From Methylobacterium sp. J-077 (lineage in GTDB: Bacteria; Pseudomonadota; Alphaproteobacteria; Rhizobiales; Beijerinckiaceae), in assembly GCF_022829365.1 (NCBI RefSeq), contig NZ_JAKSYJ010000165.1, positions 55,646-119,645 on the forward strand: a stretch of 64,000 nucleotides of DNA. The letters run 5' to 3'. This document shows positions 31,495 to 39,328 of this stretch, one piece after another. Every line of letters starts with the position of its first letter. Positions within the stretch are counted from its first letter, which is position 1. A model generated the notes under the pieces. It searched no databases, was not told the origin of the DNA, and saw nothing but the letters and a program-made list of their open reading frames with translations. The translations under genes were made by a program, and so were the position numbers.

Positions 31495-31589
31495 CGCGGG
31501 CGATTATCCGAAGGCCGGGGCGCACGCAACGCATGCGCCCGTCTCAGGCTGGGGATCGCCGCGCAAGGCACGCGCCAACCGTGCCCCAG

Positions 31590-32009
31590 TCAATCGAAGT
31601 TGCGGACCTTGGCCGAGCCGCCGAGGCTGATCGCGGGCTTGGCCGGCGCGCCCGCGAGGCTGACCTTCTTCTGGCCGGGAAGGGTCTTGGCGCGCAGCTC
31701 CGGCGCGGCTACCGGCACAGGCTTGGCGGGCTTCAGATGCGCCTGGCCGTGGATCACCGATCCGATCTCACCGGCGACCCGGATCAGGTCGTCCCGGTCG
31801 CAGGAGCGGGCGACCTTGAGGCCGAGTTTGTGCATGTGGCTCTTGCCATAGAGGTAGGCGGCGAGTTGGGCGCGCTTCAGCGGCGGGATCTGTTCCAGGA
31901 TCATCGGCAGGTCGAACTCGTCGGCCCGGTAGACCTCGCCCAGAACCTCGAGGCTCACGGGGCAATCGACTTCGGGCTCCGCGCCGCTGGTCGGATGCGA
32001 TTGCGTCAT
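31590..32009 (-). CDS. Hypothetical protein (139 residues)
   Basis: No family is recognised. The N-terminal half (PVSLEVLGEVYRADEFDLPM, PLKRAQLAAYLYGKSHMHKLGL) looks folded and helical with a conserved-looking LARSCDR-like segment (KVARSCDRDDLIRVAG); the C-terminal 50 residues are Pro/Ala/Lys-rich and probably disordered. The ATG overlaps the stop of the upstream secreted-protein gene (ATGA), so the two are co-expressed. Confidence 0.7.
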   Translation of the reverse strand: MTQSHPTSGAEPEVDCPVSLEVLGEVYRADEFDLPMILEQIPPLKRAQLAAYLYGKSHMHKLGLKVARSCDRDDLIRVAGEIGSVIHGQAHLKPAKPVPVAAPELRAKTLPGQKKVSLAGAPAKPAISLGGSAKVRNFD

Positions 32010-32386
32010 GGTTGCCTCTCGGGAAGCGATGGATCGGAAGCTGGCCCGGATGCCCCGGAGCCGGGGTCGGTTTCAAGCCCTAACGGTGCCGTCAGGTCCG
32101 CAATCCTGGCCTGCGCGGGGGCGGGGTTCACGGACGGGGGCGGCGCAGCCTCCGGTTTCCAGGCCCCGAGGCAGCCGGTGCAGACGGATTCGATCACCGC
32201 GCGGGCATGGGCCTGCCTGCGCACCCACAGGGCCTCCCGGGCAACGCGGTCGCCCTCCTGCGTCGGCCGGATGCGGATGAACAGCGGCTCCTCGGCGCGG
32301 GCCGCGACCGGGGCGGCGGCCAGCAGGACGAGGAGGGCCACGGCGCGGATTTTCGGGCCCGGACCAGGCTGTGCCGCGCGTATCAT
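32006..32386 (-). CDS. Hypothetical secreted protein
   Basis: A 126-residue reading frame. A signal peptide is likely (IRAVALLVLLAAAPVAARA, cleavage before EEPLFI). The mature part has IRPTQEGDRVAREALW, a C-x-x-C pair in ESVCTGCLGAWKPE and a Pro-rich tail. The ATG is preceded by GAGGCGG; an in-frame ATG at 32434 would add 16 residues. No family recognised. Confidence 0.6.
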   Translation of the reverse strand: MIRAAQPGPGPKIRAVALLVLLAAAPVAARAEEPLFIRIRPTQEGDRVAREALWVRRQAHARAVIESVCTGCLGAWKPEAAPPPSVNPAPAQARIADLTAPLGLETDPGSGASGPASDPSLPERQP

Positions 32387-32447
32387 GCCGCCTCGTCCCT
32401 CCGGCTGAGCCGATCCGGAGATCTCGCGCGTCATGGTAAACCGTCGC

Positions 32448-33797
32448 TTAACGCGCGGCGAGCGGTTCCGCCGCCGGCGCGGCGGCGTCCGCATCCAGCG
32501 AGGCCCGACGCCGATCCTGAGCCCGGCCGAGCCAGAGGCTGTTGAGCAGCCACGCCACCGACAGCGGCACCGCCGCCCCGGCGATGCCGGTGCTGCCGAA
32601 GCCGAGCCCCTGGATCCCGGTGAACGACCACGCCCCGACCTGATCGCCGAGGCGGTAGACCACCGTGTCGATGAAGCTCTTGGCCTTGTAGCGATCCTCC
32701 CGGGGGACCACGGTGAACAGGACCTCCCGGATCGGGCGGGCGATGGCGAAATTGCCGGCCCGGCGCAGGACCTGGAACGCCACGATCACCCCGATGGTCG
32801 GCGAGACCGCCAGCGCGGCAAACCCCAGGATGCTGAAGGCCGGCAGCAGCGCGAGCGTGAACCCGACGCCGAGGCGGTTGACGATCCGCCCCGTGAGCAG
32901 CAGCTGCACGCCGAGCGTCAGCACGTTCACCGCCAGGTCGACACTGGCGAAGAACGCGGTCTGGGCGCCCCGGTCCGAAAAGCTGTTCTTGGCGATGCCG
33001 GCCTGCTCGAAATACAGGAAGGTCGAAGTCACCGAGAACAGCAGCAGGAACAGCGAGATGTTCAGCAGGTAGGGCGAGGCCAGGGTCCGGGTCACGCCGG
33101 CCAGCACGCTGCCGCCGATGGTGCGGTCCTGGCCGTCATTCGCCGTCTCGCCGCTGCCGGGTACCGCATGGAGCCGGGCCGACAGAGCGGCGAGTCCGCG
33201 CATGCAGAGCACGGCGGCTTCCAGGAGCGCCACCGCGCAGAGCATCAGCCCCCAGGTCGGCACGTTCTTGGCGAGGAGCGCCGTCGTGGCCGAACCCGCG
33301 ATGGCGCCCAGCGTCGCGCCGGCCGCGATGAACCCGAACAGGCGCTTGCCCTGCTCGTTCGAGAACACGTCGACGATGGTGGCCCAGAAGATCGAGACCA
33401 CGAACAGATTGAAGATCGACAGCCAGACGAAGAACACCCGCCCGATCCAGACACCCCATTCCGGCGGCGCAAGGTACAGGGTCAGCGCGAAGGCCAGGAT
33501 GTTGGCGGCGAAGAACCGGTAGGTGAGCGGCACGAACCGCGCCCGCGGCATGCGCTTCACCAGATAGGCGAAGGGCAGGTTGAGGGCGAGCATGCCGATG
33601 AGCGTCGCGGTGAACAGCCAGGGCAGGTTCTCGATGCCCCCGGCCACGCCCATCTGGTCGCGGATCGGGCGCAGCACGTAATAGGCCGCCAGGATCGAGA
33701 AGATGTAGGCCCAGGACCAGGCGAGCGCCTGGCCCTCACCGGGGCGGATGTCGATCAGGCGCGCGAGCGGGCCGCGGGGAGTCGAAGCCTCAGCCAC
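32448..33797 (-). CDS. MFS-like transporter of the nucleotide-translocase type
   Basis: A 449-residue protein with about 12 membrane spans. LAAYYVLRPIRDQMGVAGG near the N-terminus and VFSNEQGKRLFGFIAAGATLGAIAG are shared with the bacterial 'ATP/ADP translocase-like' MFS proteins, which in free-living bacteria are not shown to move ATP. GNFAIARPIREVLFTVVPREDRYKAKSFIDT is another hallmark segment. Substrate unknown. Next gene downstream starts 61 bases later. Confidence 0.82.
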   Translation of the reverse strand: MAEASTPRGPLARLIDIRPGEGQALAWSWAYIFSILAAYYVLRPIRDQMGVAGGIENLPWLFTATLIGMLALNLPFAYLVKRMPRARFVPLTYRFFAANILAFALTLYLAPPEWGVWIGRVFFVWLSIFNLFVVSIFWATIVDVFSNEQGKRLFGFIAAGATLGAIAGSATTALLAKNVPTWGLMLCAVALLEAAVLCMRGLAALSARLHAVPGSGETANDGQDRTIGGSVLAGVTRTLASPYLLNISLFLLLFSVTSTFLYFEQAGIAKNSFSDRGAQTAFFASVDLAVNVLTLGVQLLLTGRIVNRLGVGFTLALLPAFSILGFAALAVSPTIGVIVAFQVLRRAGNFAIARPIREVLFTVVPREDRYKAKSFIDTVVYRLGDQVGAWSFTGIQGLGFGSTGIAGAAVPLSVAWLLNSLWLGRAQDRRRASLDADAAAPAAEPLAAR

Positions 33798-33804
33798 GCG
33801 CCCC

Positions 33805-34548
33805 TTACTTCCCGAGCCCGAGCTTCTCGCGCAGCTCGGGCGCGGTCACCTCGTGGCCGAAGCCGGGCGATCCCATGGCGAACTTGTCGGCGTCCTTGAG
33901 CGGGCCGACCACGACCGGGTCGAACCCGGCATCGCGGACCAGGCCTTCGGCCACCTTCAGCGCCGCGGGATCGTCGCCGGCGATCGGGATCGCCATCCGG
34001 CCACCCGGACGGTCATTGCCGCCATCGGCGCCGGCCTTGGCGAAGACCTTGTAGTTGGCCGCGTTGAACGCCCGGACCAGCTTCGCGCCCGGGAAATACT
34101 TGGCCGAAGTCGTCCCGATGCCGTTCGCCTGGACCTCGTCGTAGAGCGCGCCGTCACGCTTCTGCGTGGCATTGCCGGCATCGAGCACGACCTTGCCGGC
34201 GAGCGAGGCCGCGAGATCCTTCGAGAGATCGGGATAGGCCTTGTAGGGCACCGCCACGAACACCGCGTCGCCGAACTTGATCGCCTCCTCGGGTGTCCCG
34301 GCCTTGGCGTTGGCGCCCAGCTCCGCGATCATCGGCGCCAGGGTCTCGGGATGGCGCGAGGCGAACATCACCTCATGGCCGTCCTTGACCCAGAGGGTTC
34401 CGATCGTGCCGCCGATATTGCCGGCCCCGATCACCCCGATCCTGATCTTTTTGGGACTGTCCTGGGCCAGCGCCGGGAGGGCCGCCGCGACGGAAAAGCC
34501 GGCGGCGAGGGCGAGCGCAGCGCGCCGCGTGGTGCGATCAGACCGCAT
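33805..34548 (-). CDS. Exported F420-oxidoreductase-like NADP-binding protein
   Basis: A 247-residue protein with a twin-arginine-like N-terminus (DRTTRRAALALAAGFSVAAA), then an N-terminal NADP fold IRIGVIGAGNIGGTIGTLWVKDGHEV and KLVRAFNAANYKVF, resembling NADPH-dependent F420 reductase-like proteins. Methylobacterium makes no F420 as far as known, so NADPH use is more likely. It overlaps the upstream aldo/keto reductase gene by 11 bases; both seem exported together. Confidence 0.8.
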   Translation of the reverse strand: MRSDRTTRRAALALAAGFSVAAALPALAQDSPKKIRIGVIGAGNIGGTIGTLWVKDGHEVMFASRHPETLAPMIAELGANAKAGTPEEAIKFGDAVFVAVPYKAYPDLSKDLAASLAGKVVLDAGNATQKRDGALYDEVQANGIGTTSAKYFPGAKLVRAFNAANYKVFAKAGADGGNDRPGGRMAIPIAGDDPAALKVAEGLVRDAGFDPVVVGPLKDADKFAMGSPGFGHEVTAPELREKLGLGK

Positions 34549-35443
34549 CGATGAACGTCTCCATCTGCTTGCGCTGGGCCGGGTCCGGGAGCGGGCCCCG
34601 GGCGGCGGCGAGGTTGTCCTCGACATAGGCCACCTTGGCCATGCCGGGGATCGGGCAGGTCACGGCCGGATGGCCGAGCACGTATTTCAAAAAGAACTGC
34701 GGCCAGCTGGTGCAGCCGAGATCCTTCGCCACCGGCGGAAGCGCTTTTCCCTGCACGGCCTTGAACAGGCGATCGCGGCCGAAGGGCACGTTGGTCATCA
34801 AGGCCACGCCCTTCTCTGCGGCGAGCGGCAGCACGCGCTCGGCCGCGGCCCGGTTGTCGATGGCGTAGTTCACCTGGATGAAGTCGAGGGTCTCGCGCTT
34901 CATCACGGCTTCGAGGGCGTCGAGCTGGCCGTCCCGCCAGACCGTGACGCCGACGTAGCGGATCCGCTTGGCCGCCTTCAGGTCGCGCAGCACGGCGAGA
35001 TTGGCGTCCACGTCGATCAGGTTGTGGACCGCCACGAGATCGAGGCTCTCGACCTTCATCCGCTGCAGCGACCGCTCGAACTCGGCTAGCGTCGCGTCGC
35101 GGCCCTGGGTATCGACCTTGCTCGCGAGAAAAATCTTCTGGCGCAGCCCCGGCTCGGCCAGGATCAGGCCGAGCACCTCCTCGGCGGTGCCGTAGCTCGG
35201 TGCGGTGTCGATCACCGCGCCGCCGAGCGAGACGAAGCTCTGCACCGCCGCCTTGAGCGGTGCCACCGTCTCGGGATCGGGCTCGACCTCGTAGCGCCGG
35301 GAGGTGCCGATCCCGATCGCCGGCAGCATCTCGCCACTGGACGGGATCGGCCGCCTGATCAGCGGCTCGGCCGCCCACGACAGGCGCCCGGCGAGCGGCG
35401 CGAGGGCGGTGGCCGCGACGACGGCACGACGGGATACGGGCAT
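34538..35443 (-). CDS. Exported aldo/keto reductase
   Basis: A 301-residue protein with a Tat-like signal (PVSRRAVVAATALAPLAGRL). The barrel has IGIGTSRRYEVEPD, AVIDTAPSYGTAEEVLG (catalytic Asp and Tyr), KIFLASKVDTQG (Lys) and DLVAVHNLIDV (His). An aldo/keto reductase that uses NADPH would have to be loaded before Tat export, consistent with the signal. Paired by overlap with the F420-reductase-like gene. Confidence 0.88.
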   Translation of the reverse strand: MPVSRRAVVAATALAPLAGRLSWAAEPLIRRPIPSSGEMLPAIGIGTSRRYEVEPDPETVAPLKAAVQSFVSLGGAVIDTAPSYGTAEEVLGLILAEPGLRQKIFLASKVDTQGRDATLAEFERSLQRMKVESLDLVAVHNLIDVDANLAVLRDLKAAKRIRYVGVTVWRDGQLDALEAVMKRETLDFIQVNYAIDNRAAAERVLPLAAEKGVALMTNVPFGRDRLFKAVQGKALPPVAKDLGCTSWPQFFLKYVLGHPAVTCPIPGMAKVAYVEDNLAAARGPLPDPAQRKQMETFIDAV

Positions 35444-35696
35444 GGCCGGCCTCCGGCGGTGTCAGGACACAACTGGAAGATAGGGCGATGCCAGGCCAAA
35501 GTGTATTCGTTATTCTCACGCTTGCGCGAGAATCGGGGGTCGCGAGCGAATGCTGGACGTCGTCTCGTGCTGGGTCTCGTCGTGAAAATCCAACGGATGG
35601 TCCCCATCCGAACCGTCCGAGATGGGTGGTTTCCAGCCCGTCCGCTTATGGCCGGCAATGCAGGGACGCGGACCTCGTCTACGGTCGCGCCTTTAA

Positions 35697-36272
35697 TTAG
35701 TTCGGCAGCAGTCCCGCCTCTTGATAGCTCCTGATCAACGAGTCGAACAGGCTTATGTCCGAACGGCTTCGAGCGATGATCTGAGCTCCCGCGACAGCAG
35801 CATAGATGGCACGAGCTCTCGCCTCGCTGTCTTCTGGCTTGACCAGCTTTGAGGCAACCAACTGCTCGCGAAGCCAAGCCGTATTCACGTCGGCGAAGGC
35901 CTGAACCTCCTTCAAGACCTGCTCAGGCAACGCGTCATATTCTGCCGCCATGAAGCTGCTGAGGCACATGCGGTTGTTGCGCTCTAAGGATAAGCGGAAG
36001 ATGCCGGGATAACGCCGCAAAGCTTCCGTCGGGCTTTCAGTCCTGGTCGAAAGAGCCTCGAGATCGCGAGCGATATCCTCCCAATAGCGGCGCGCAACTG
36101 CTTCACCGAGGAGGGCCTTGTTGGCAAAGTAGTAGTTGATGCTTGCGGCCTTGATGCCGACGGCCTCCGCAAGGTCGCGGAAATTGATGCCACCGTAGCC
36201 ATAGGCCATCGCGGCTTCCCGCGCAGCCGCGAGGATCGCCTCCCGCACATCCCTCTTCAACGTCGCTGCCAT
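35697..36272 (-). CDS. TetR-family regulator
   Basis: A 191-residue repressor. The N-terminal HTH spans residues about 10-55 (ILAAAREAAMAYGYGGINFRD, then LAEAVGIKAASINYYFANK); the C-terminal ligand domain has a LERNNRMCLSSFMAAEYDALP helix typical of TetR proteins for electrophiles or aromatics. It is divergent from a glutathione S-transferase gene, and two identical operator-like palindromes lie between them, so it most likely represses both. Confidence 0.93.
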   Translation of the reverse strand: MAATLKRDVREAILAAAREAAMAYGYGGINFRDLAEAVGIKAASINYYFANKALLGEAVARRYWEDIARDLEALSTRTESPTEALRRYPGIFRLSLERNNRMCLSSFMAAEYDALPEQVLKEVQAFADVNTAWLREQLVASKLVKPEDSEARARAIYAAVAGAQIIARSRSDISLFDSLIRSYQEAGLLPN

Positions 36273-36284
36273 TCTCAACCTCGA

Positions 36285-36360
36285 CCTGTCATATGGCAGA
36301 CAGGGGTTGACGGGACAAGATGACGTTCGTAGGTTGATGTCTGTCATATGGCAGACAGGC
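36285..36360. promoter_or_regulatory. Twin palindromic operators between tetR and gst
   Basis: The sequence CTGTCATATGGCAGACAGG occurs twice, at 36286-36304 and 36341-36359, 55 bases apart. Each is an inverted repeat (CTGTC...GACAG with CATATG at its centre). The left copy ends 14 bases upstream of the tetR ATG and the right copy lies 21 bases upstream of the gst ATG, so each covers one gene's promoter or leader. This is the classic layout for autoregulation by a TetR protein. Confidence 0.85.
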
Positions 36361-36379
36361 AGTGTTCCAAGAAGGCGAG

Positions 36380-37084
36380 ATGACGATGTCCGACAAGCTC
36401 AAGCTCTTCACCTCTCCCTCGGCCTTCCCGAACCCGCAGCGCCTGCGGATCTTCATGCACGAGAAGGGCATCGCCGAGCATTTCGACGAGACGATCTACG
36501 ACATGTCACCGGTCGGCGAGCAGCGAGGATGGAAGCACCTGAAGATGAACGCTTGGGGCGAGACACCGACCCTCGCGCTCGCCGATGGCTCTTACCTCAG
36601 TGAGACCTCTGCCATCGCCCGCTACCTCGACGACGCGTTCGAAGGCCGCAAGATCATGGGCGGGACGGCGCACGAGCGCGGCCTCGATCAGATGTGGGAC
36701 AACCGAGTGTGGGTGCACATCCTCTACCCCATCGTGACCGCATTCCATGTGCTGCATCAGGGTCTGGGCCCGAAGCTCGAACTGACCAGCAATCCGGCCT
36801 GGGGCGAGCATTCCCGCAAGGTGGCACTGACCCATGCTGGTCTCGTCGACCGGCATCTCGCCGACGGCCGCGAGTGGCTCCTGGGCGGCGAGATGCCGAC
36901 GTTCTCGGACATCACGTTGGCGACGGCGATCGCGTTCTCGAAGTTCCCGGTCAACGCCACTCCGCTCGACGAGCGCTTCGAACATCTCGATGCATTCTGG
37001 CAGCGCTGGCAGACCCGGCCAACCTTTATCGCTGCCTATGCCGACCGGAGCAGCGGCGTACCGGAGATCGACAACCGCACGTGA
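36380..37084 (+). CDS. Glutathione S-transferase
   Basis: A 234-residue GST: thioredoxin-like N-terminus (KLKLFTSPSAFPNPQRLRIF) with ETPTLALADGSYLSETSAIARYLDD (glutathione gamma-Glu site, E-[ST]-x-A-I) and an all-helical C-terminal domain. Conjugates glutathione to electrophiles. Under likely control of the divergent TetR protein through the operators upstream, and followed after 58 bases by a tautomerase. Confidence 0.92.
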   Translation: MTMSDKLKLFTSPSAFPNPQRLRIFMHEKGIAEHFDETIYDMSPVGEQRGWKHLKMNAWGETPTLALADGSYLSETSAIARYLDDAFEGRKIMGGTAHERGLDQMWDNRVWVHILYPIVTAFHVLHQGLGPKLELTSNPAWGEHSRKVALTHAGLVDRHLADGREWLLGGEMPTFSDITLATAIAFSKFPVNATPLDERFEHLDAFWQRWQTRPTFIAAYADRSSGVPEIDNRT

Positions 37085-37142
37085 GCGTCCGGCGGACTGT
37101 CCCGCCGGCCGTCCAACCGCAATCCCGCCCGAGGAGATCATC

Positions 37143-37517
37143 ATGCCTTTTGCACGTATCGATCTGATCCAGGGGAAGCCGCCCGAGTACCGCGCTGCCG
37201 TGGCGGACATCGTCTATCGGGGCATCGTCGACGTCCTCGAAGCGCCCGATGGCGACCGCTTTGTAGTGGTTGGCGAGCACACACCCAAAAATCTTATATA
37301 CGATCCACGGTTTCTTGGCTTTAGCCGGTCACCAGATTTCATCTTGATCCAGGTGACCAGCACCGTCGGCAATAAAAAGGACACCAAGTTCGCTTTCTAT
37401 CGCTTCGTTGCCGACGAGCTGAAATCGAAAATGGGCGTCCGCCCAGACGATATCATGATCAACATGGTCTTTGTCGACAAGGAGGACTGGTCGTTCGGTG
37501 ACGGTCAGCCGTGGTGA
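37143..37517 (+). CDS. Tautomerase-family protein
   Basis: A 124-residue protein whose second residue is proline (MPFARIDLIQGKPPEYRAAV), which becomes the catalytic amino-terminal Pro after methionine removal. The beta-alpha-beta repeat with FVVVGEHTPKNL and the C-terminal MINMVFVDKEDWSFGDG match the larger 4-oxalocrotonate tautomerase-like proteins. GAGGAGATCATC precedes the ATG. The linkage to a GST suggests an electrophile or aromatic detoxification operon. Confidence 0.86.
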   Translation: MPFARIDLIQGKPPEYRAAVADIVYRGIVDVLEAPDGDRFVVVGEHTPKNLIYDPRFLGFSRSPDFILIQVTSTVGNKKDTKFAFYRFVADELKSKMGVRPDDIMINMVFVDKEDWSFGDGQPW

Positions 37518-37773
37518 CGACGTCTGACATCACCTCGATCTGAAGCCGCAGGACCGCCAACTCATGACCGGCCTGAAGAAGCGCCAACGGCTGTCGTGAC
37601 GATAGCGACGGGTCCGGAGCGGACCCGGAGCATGGATTCCATCCGTCAGATTTCCTCAACGCAGATCACGGTCTTCGAGCGTAGCATGCGGCGCGGAAAG
37701 CGCGGGGTGAGGCTGGCCGTGATCCCGCCGCCGCGATAGCGCGTGCGATCCGACTCCGCCCCGGAACGAAACC

Positions 37774-38112
37774 TTAGTCCTCCTCGGGCGGATCCTCGAA
37801 CTCGGCGCCCTCGGTGTCCGGCGCGATCCGGAACCGGTACTCGTCGATCGCCAGGAAGGCCCGATGGACCGTCTGCGGGTCCAGGCCGTCGCGAACCACG
37901 ATCGTCTGGAAGTCGATGAACAGGCGGGCGATCCGCGCCTCGTCCGACAAGGTCGCCAACGCGGAGGAACTCGCTCCAGCGCGCATCACGTAGCTTTTCG
38001 ATACGCCGGTTTCGTCGGGCACCGGCAGCACCACGATCTGCCCGGCCGTCTCAGGTCGCAGGGCCGCCCAGCGGGCGGGCGTCCACGCAATGATGGCCTC
38101 GATCTGCTTCAT
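37774..38112 (-). CDS. Hypothetical protein (112 residues)
   Basis: An acidic protein (product ends FEDPPEED) with a mid-region VDFQTIVV-like FIDFQTIVVRDGLDPQTVH and AFLAIDEYRFRI. No family is recognised. GGAGG lies seven bases upstream of the ATG, which decides against a GTG two codons further up. A family A repeat lies immediately upstream. Confidence 0.65.
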   Translation of the reverse strand: MKQIEAIIAWTPARWAALRPETAGQIVVLPVPDETGVSKSYVMRAGASSSALATLSDEARIARLFIDFQTIVVRDGLDPQTVHRAFLAIDEYRFRIAPDTEGAEFEDPPEED

Positions 38113-38146
38113 CGGCACCTCCGGCGGCTCGGGATGATCCGCCTAG

Positions 38147-38247
38147 AGCGCTCGCCGCCGAAGTGGATACCGGTTCGGCGCAGGCGAGCGCGTTACATCA
38201 AGGACTTAGAGCCGTTCCCCGTCGCAGCGCGTCCGGGAATGGCTCTA
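38147..38247. repeat. 101-base interspersed repeat, family A copy 2
   Basis: Same two-hairpin layout and exactly the same length as the copies at 22521 and 38656: AGCGCTCGCCGCCGAAGTGG at the left end and GGGAATGGCTCTA at the right. It lies upstream of the leftward 112-residue gene. Confidence 0.9.
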
Positions 38248-38655
38248 AGCATCATTTGCCGGAGGGGTCACCGGGTGGGCGGTGAAAATGTTGCCGGATG
38301 CGGGAAATGCGGGGGACCTCGGCCCATTCCCGTGCCGATTGTCGGGCGGCCCTCGCCGTCGCATGCGATTTGTCAGGCTTGGATCAGGCCTATCAGCCCG
38401 CGCCGTCCTCGCGACCGTCCCGAAGCGACCGAGTGATCCGCCACATTCGAGGATGGCCGCCGCGCTGGATGGCTTCGCTGCGCCCGCAATGACGGAGGAA
38501 CGCTGCCGAGCCTGCCGACAACCCGATCTCGCCCATCCTTCGCGGGCGACGCTGCACGCGGCCGCTTCAGGACGAGGCGCAGGCTGGGAACGGCCCGGCA
38601 AACCCGCCCCGCGCCGCCCCGAAGCGCCTCATCCCCGATGGTCTCCGAACGCTAG
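38248..38655. other. Gene-free stretch between two family A repeats
   Basis: About 400 bases without a convincing reading frame. It contains a half copy of the family C motif (GGCTTCGCTGCGCCCGCAAT around 38469) and is bracketed by direct copies of the 101-base repeat, so it could be a site of repeat-mediated rearrangement. Nothing else is seen. Confidence 0.5.
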
Positions 38656-38756
38656 AGCGCTCTCCGCCGAAGTGGACACCGGTTCGGCGTGAGAGAGCGC
38701 GGCTAGACAAGGACTTAGAGCCGTTCCCTGTCGCAACGCGATCGGGAACGGCTCTA
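38656..38756. repeat. 101-base interspersed repeat, family A copy 3
   Basis: AGCGCTCTCCGCCGAAGTGG to GGGAACGGCTCTA, same length as the other copies, in the same orientation and 509 bases from copy 2. Its right end, read leftward, supplies the TAG stop codon of the CHRD-domain gene, as copy 1 does for sdhC. Confidence 0.9.
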
Positions 38757-39197
38757 ATGCGCCCGCTCGACCTGCCCGCGGATCTCGCCCTTCGGGTTCG
38801 CGGCGGTGTGGAGGTTGAAATAGAGCTTGCCGGCTTCGAGGTCGGCGGCCTTGGCGTCGTCCAGGGTGGCTTCCCCTGAGAACGGGCTGCTGGTCGCGGT
38901 CACCGGCACGAGCACGCCGGCATTGACGCCGGGCTGGGCCGGCCCGTGGAAATGCGCCGCCGTGACCGGGCCGGTCAGGCCGCTATAGGTCCCGTTCCAG
39001 CTCAGGCGCTTGGTCGCCGGATCGTAGGTCGCCGTCACGGCGCCGGTGCCCTTCGACTCGGTCGCCGGAACTTCGCTGCCGCCGGTGAGCGCCGCTTTGT
39101 AGGGGATGCTCTCCCCCGCGGCCTGCGCACCGGATAGACCCAGCGGCATGGTCAGTGCGAGGAGGGCGGCGAAACTCGTGCTGGCAAGGCGTGTCAT
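38754..39197 (-). CDS. CHRD-domain secreted protein
   Basis: A 147-residue precursor: signal peptide TSFAALLALTMPLGLSGAQA, then a CHRD domain with ALTGGSEVPATESKGTGAV, GPVTAAHFHGPAQPG and KLYFNLHTAANPKGEIRGQV. CHRD domains bind ligands or metals in secreted proteins; the function here is unknown. The stop codon is contributed by a family A repeat, so the original C-terminus may have been replaced when the repeat arrived, though the domain end RGQVERAH looks intact. Confidence 0.9.
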   Translation of the reverse strand: MTRLASTSFAALLALTMPLGLSGAQAAGESIPYKAALTGGSEVPATESKGTGAVTATYDPATKRLSWNGTYSGLTGPVTAAHFHGPAQPGVNAGVLVPVTATSSPFSGEATLDDAKAADLEAGKLYFNLHTAANPKGEIRGQVERAH

Positions 39198-39328
39198 CGA
39201 ACGCTCCGCTTCCGTCACGGCCCACCGAGCGGGGCCACGTGTCGCAAGATAGGAGGGCGGCGCCGCGCCGGCCATCGGGTTATCGTCCGATCTGAGACAG
39301 ATGTCCGCGGTTCGGCGGCGGGGGCGCG

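Noticed and set aside
38245..38601. A leftward 118-codon frame between two family A repeats, also ending in the repeat's TAG.
   Set aside because: The product is Arg/Pro/Ala-rich, with no start signal, and part of it translates a half copy of the family C repeat.
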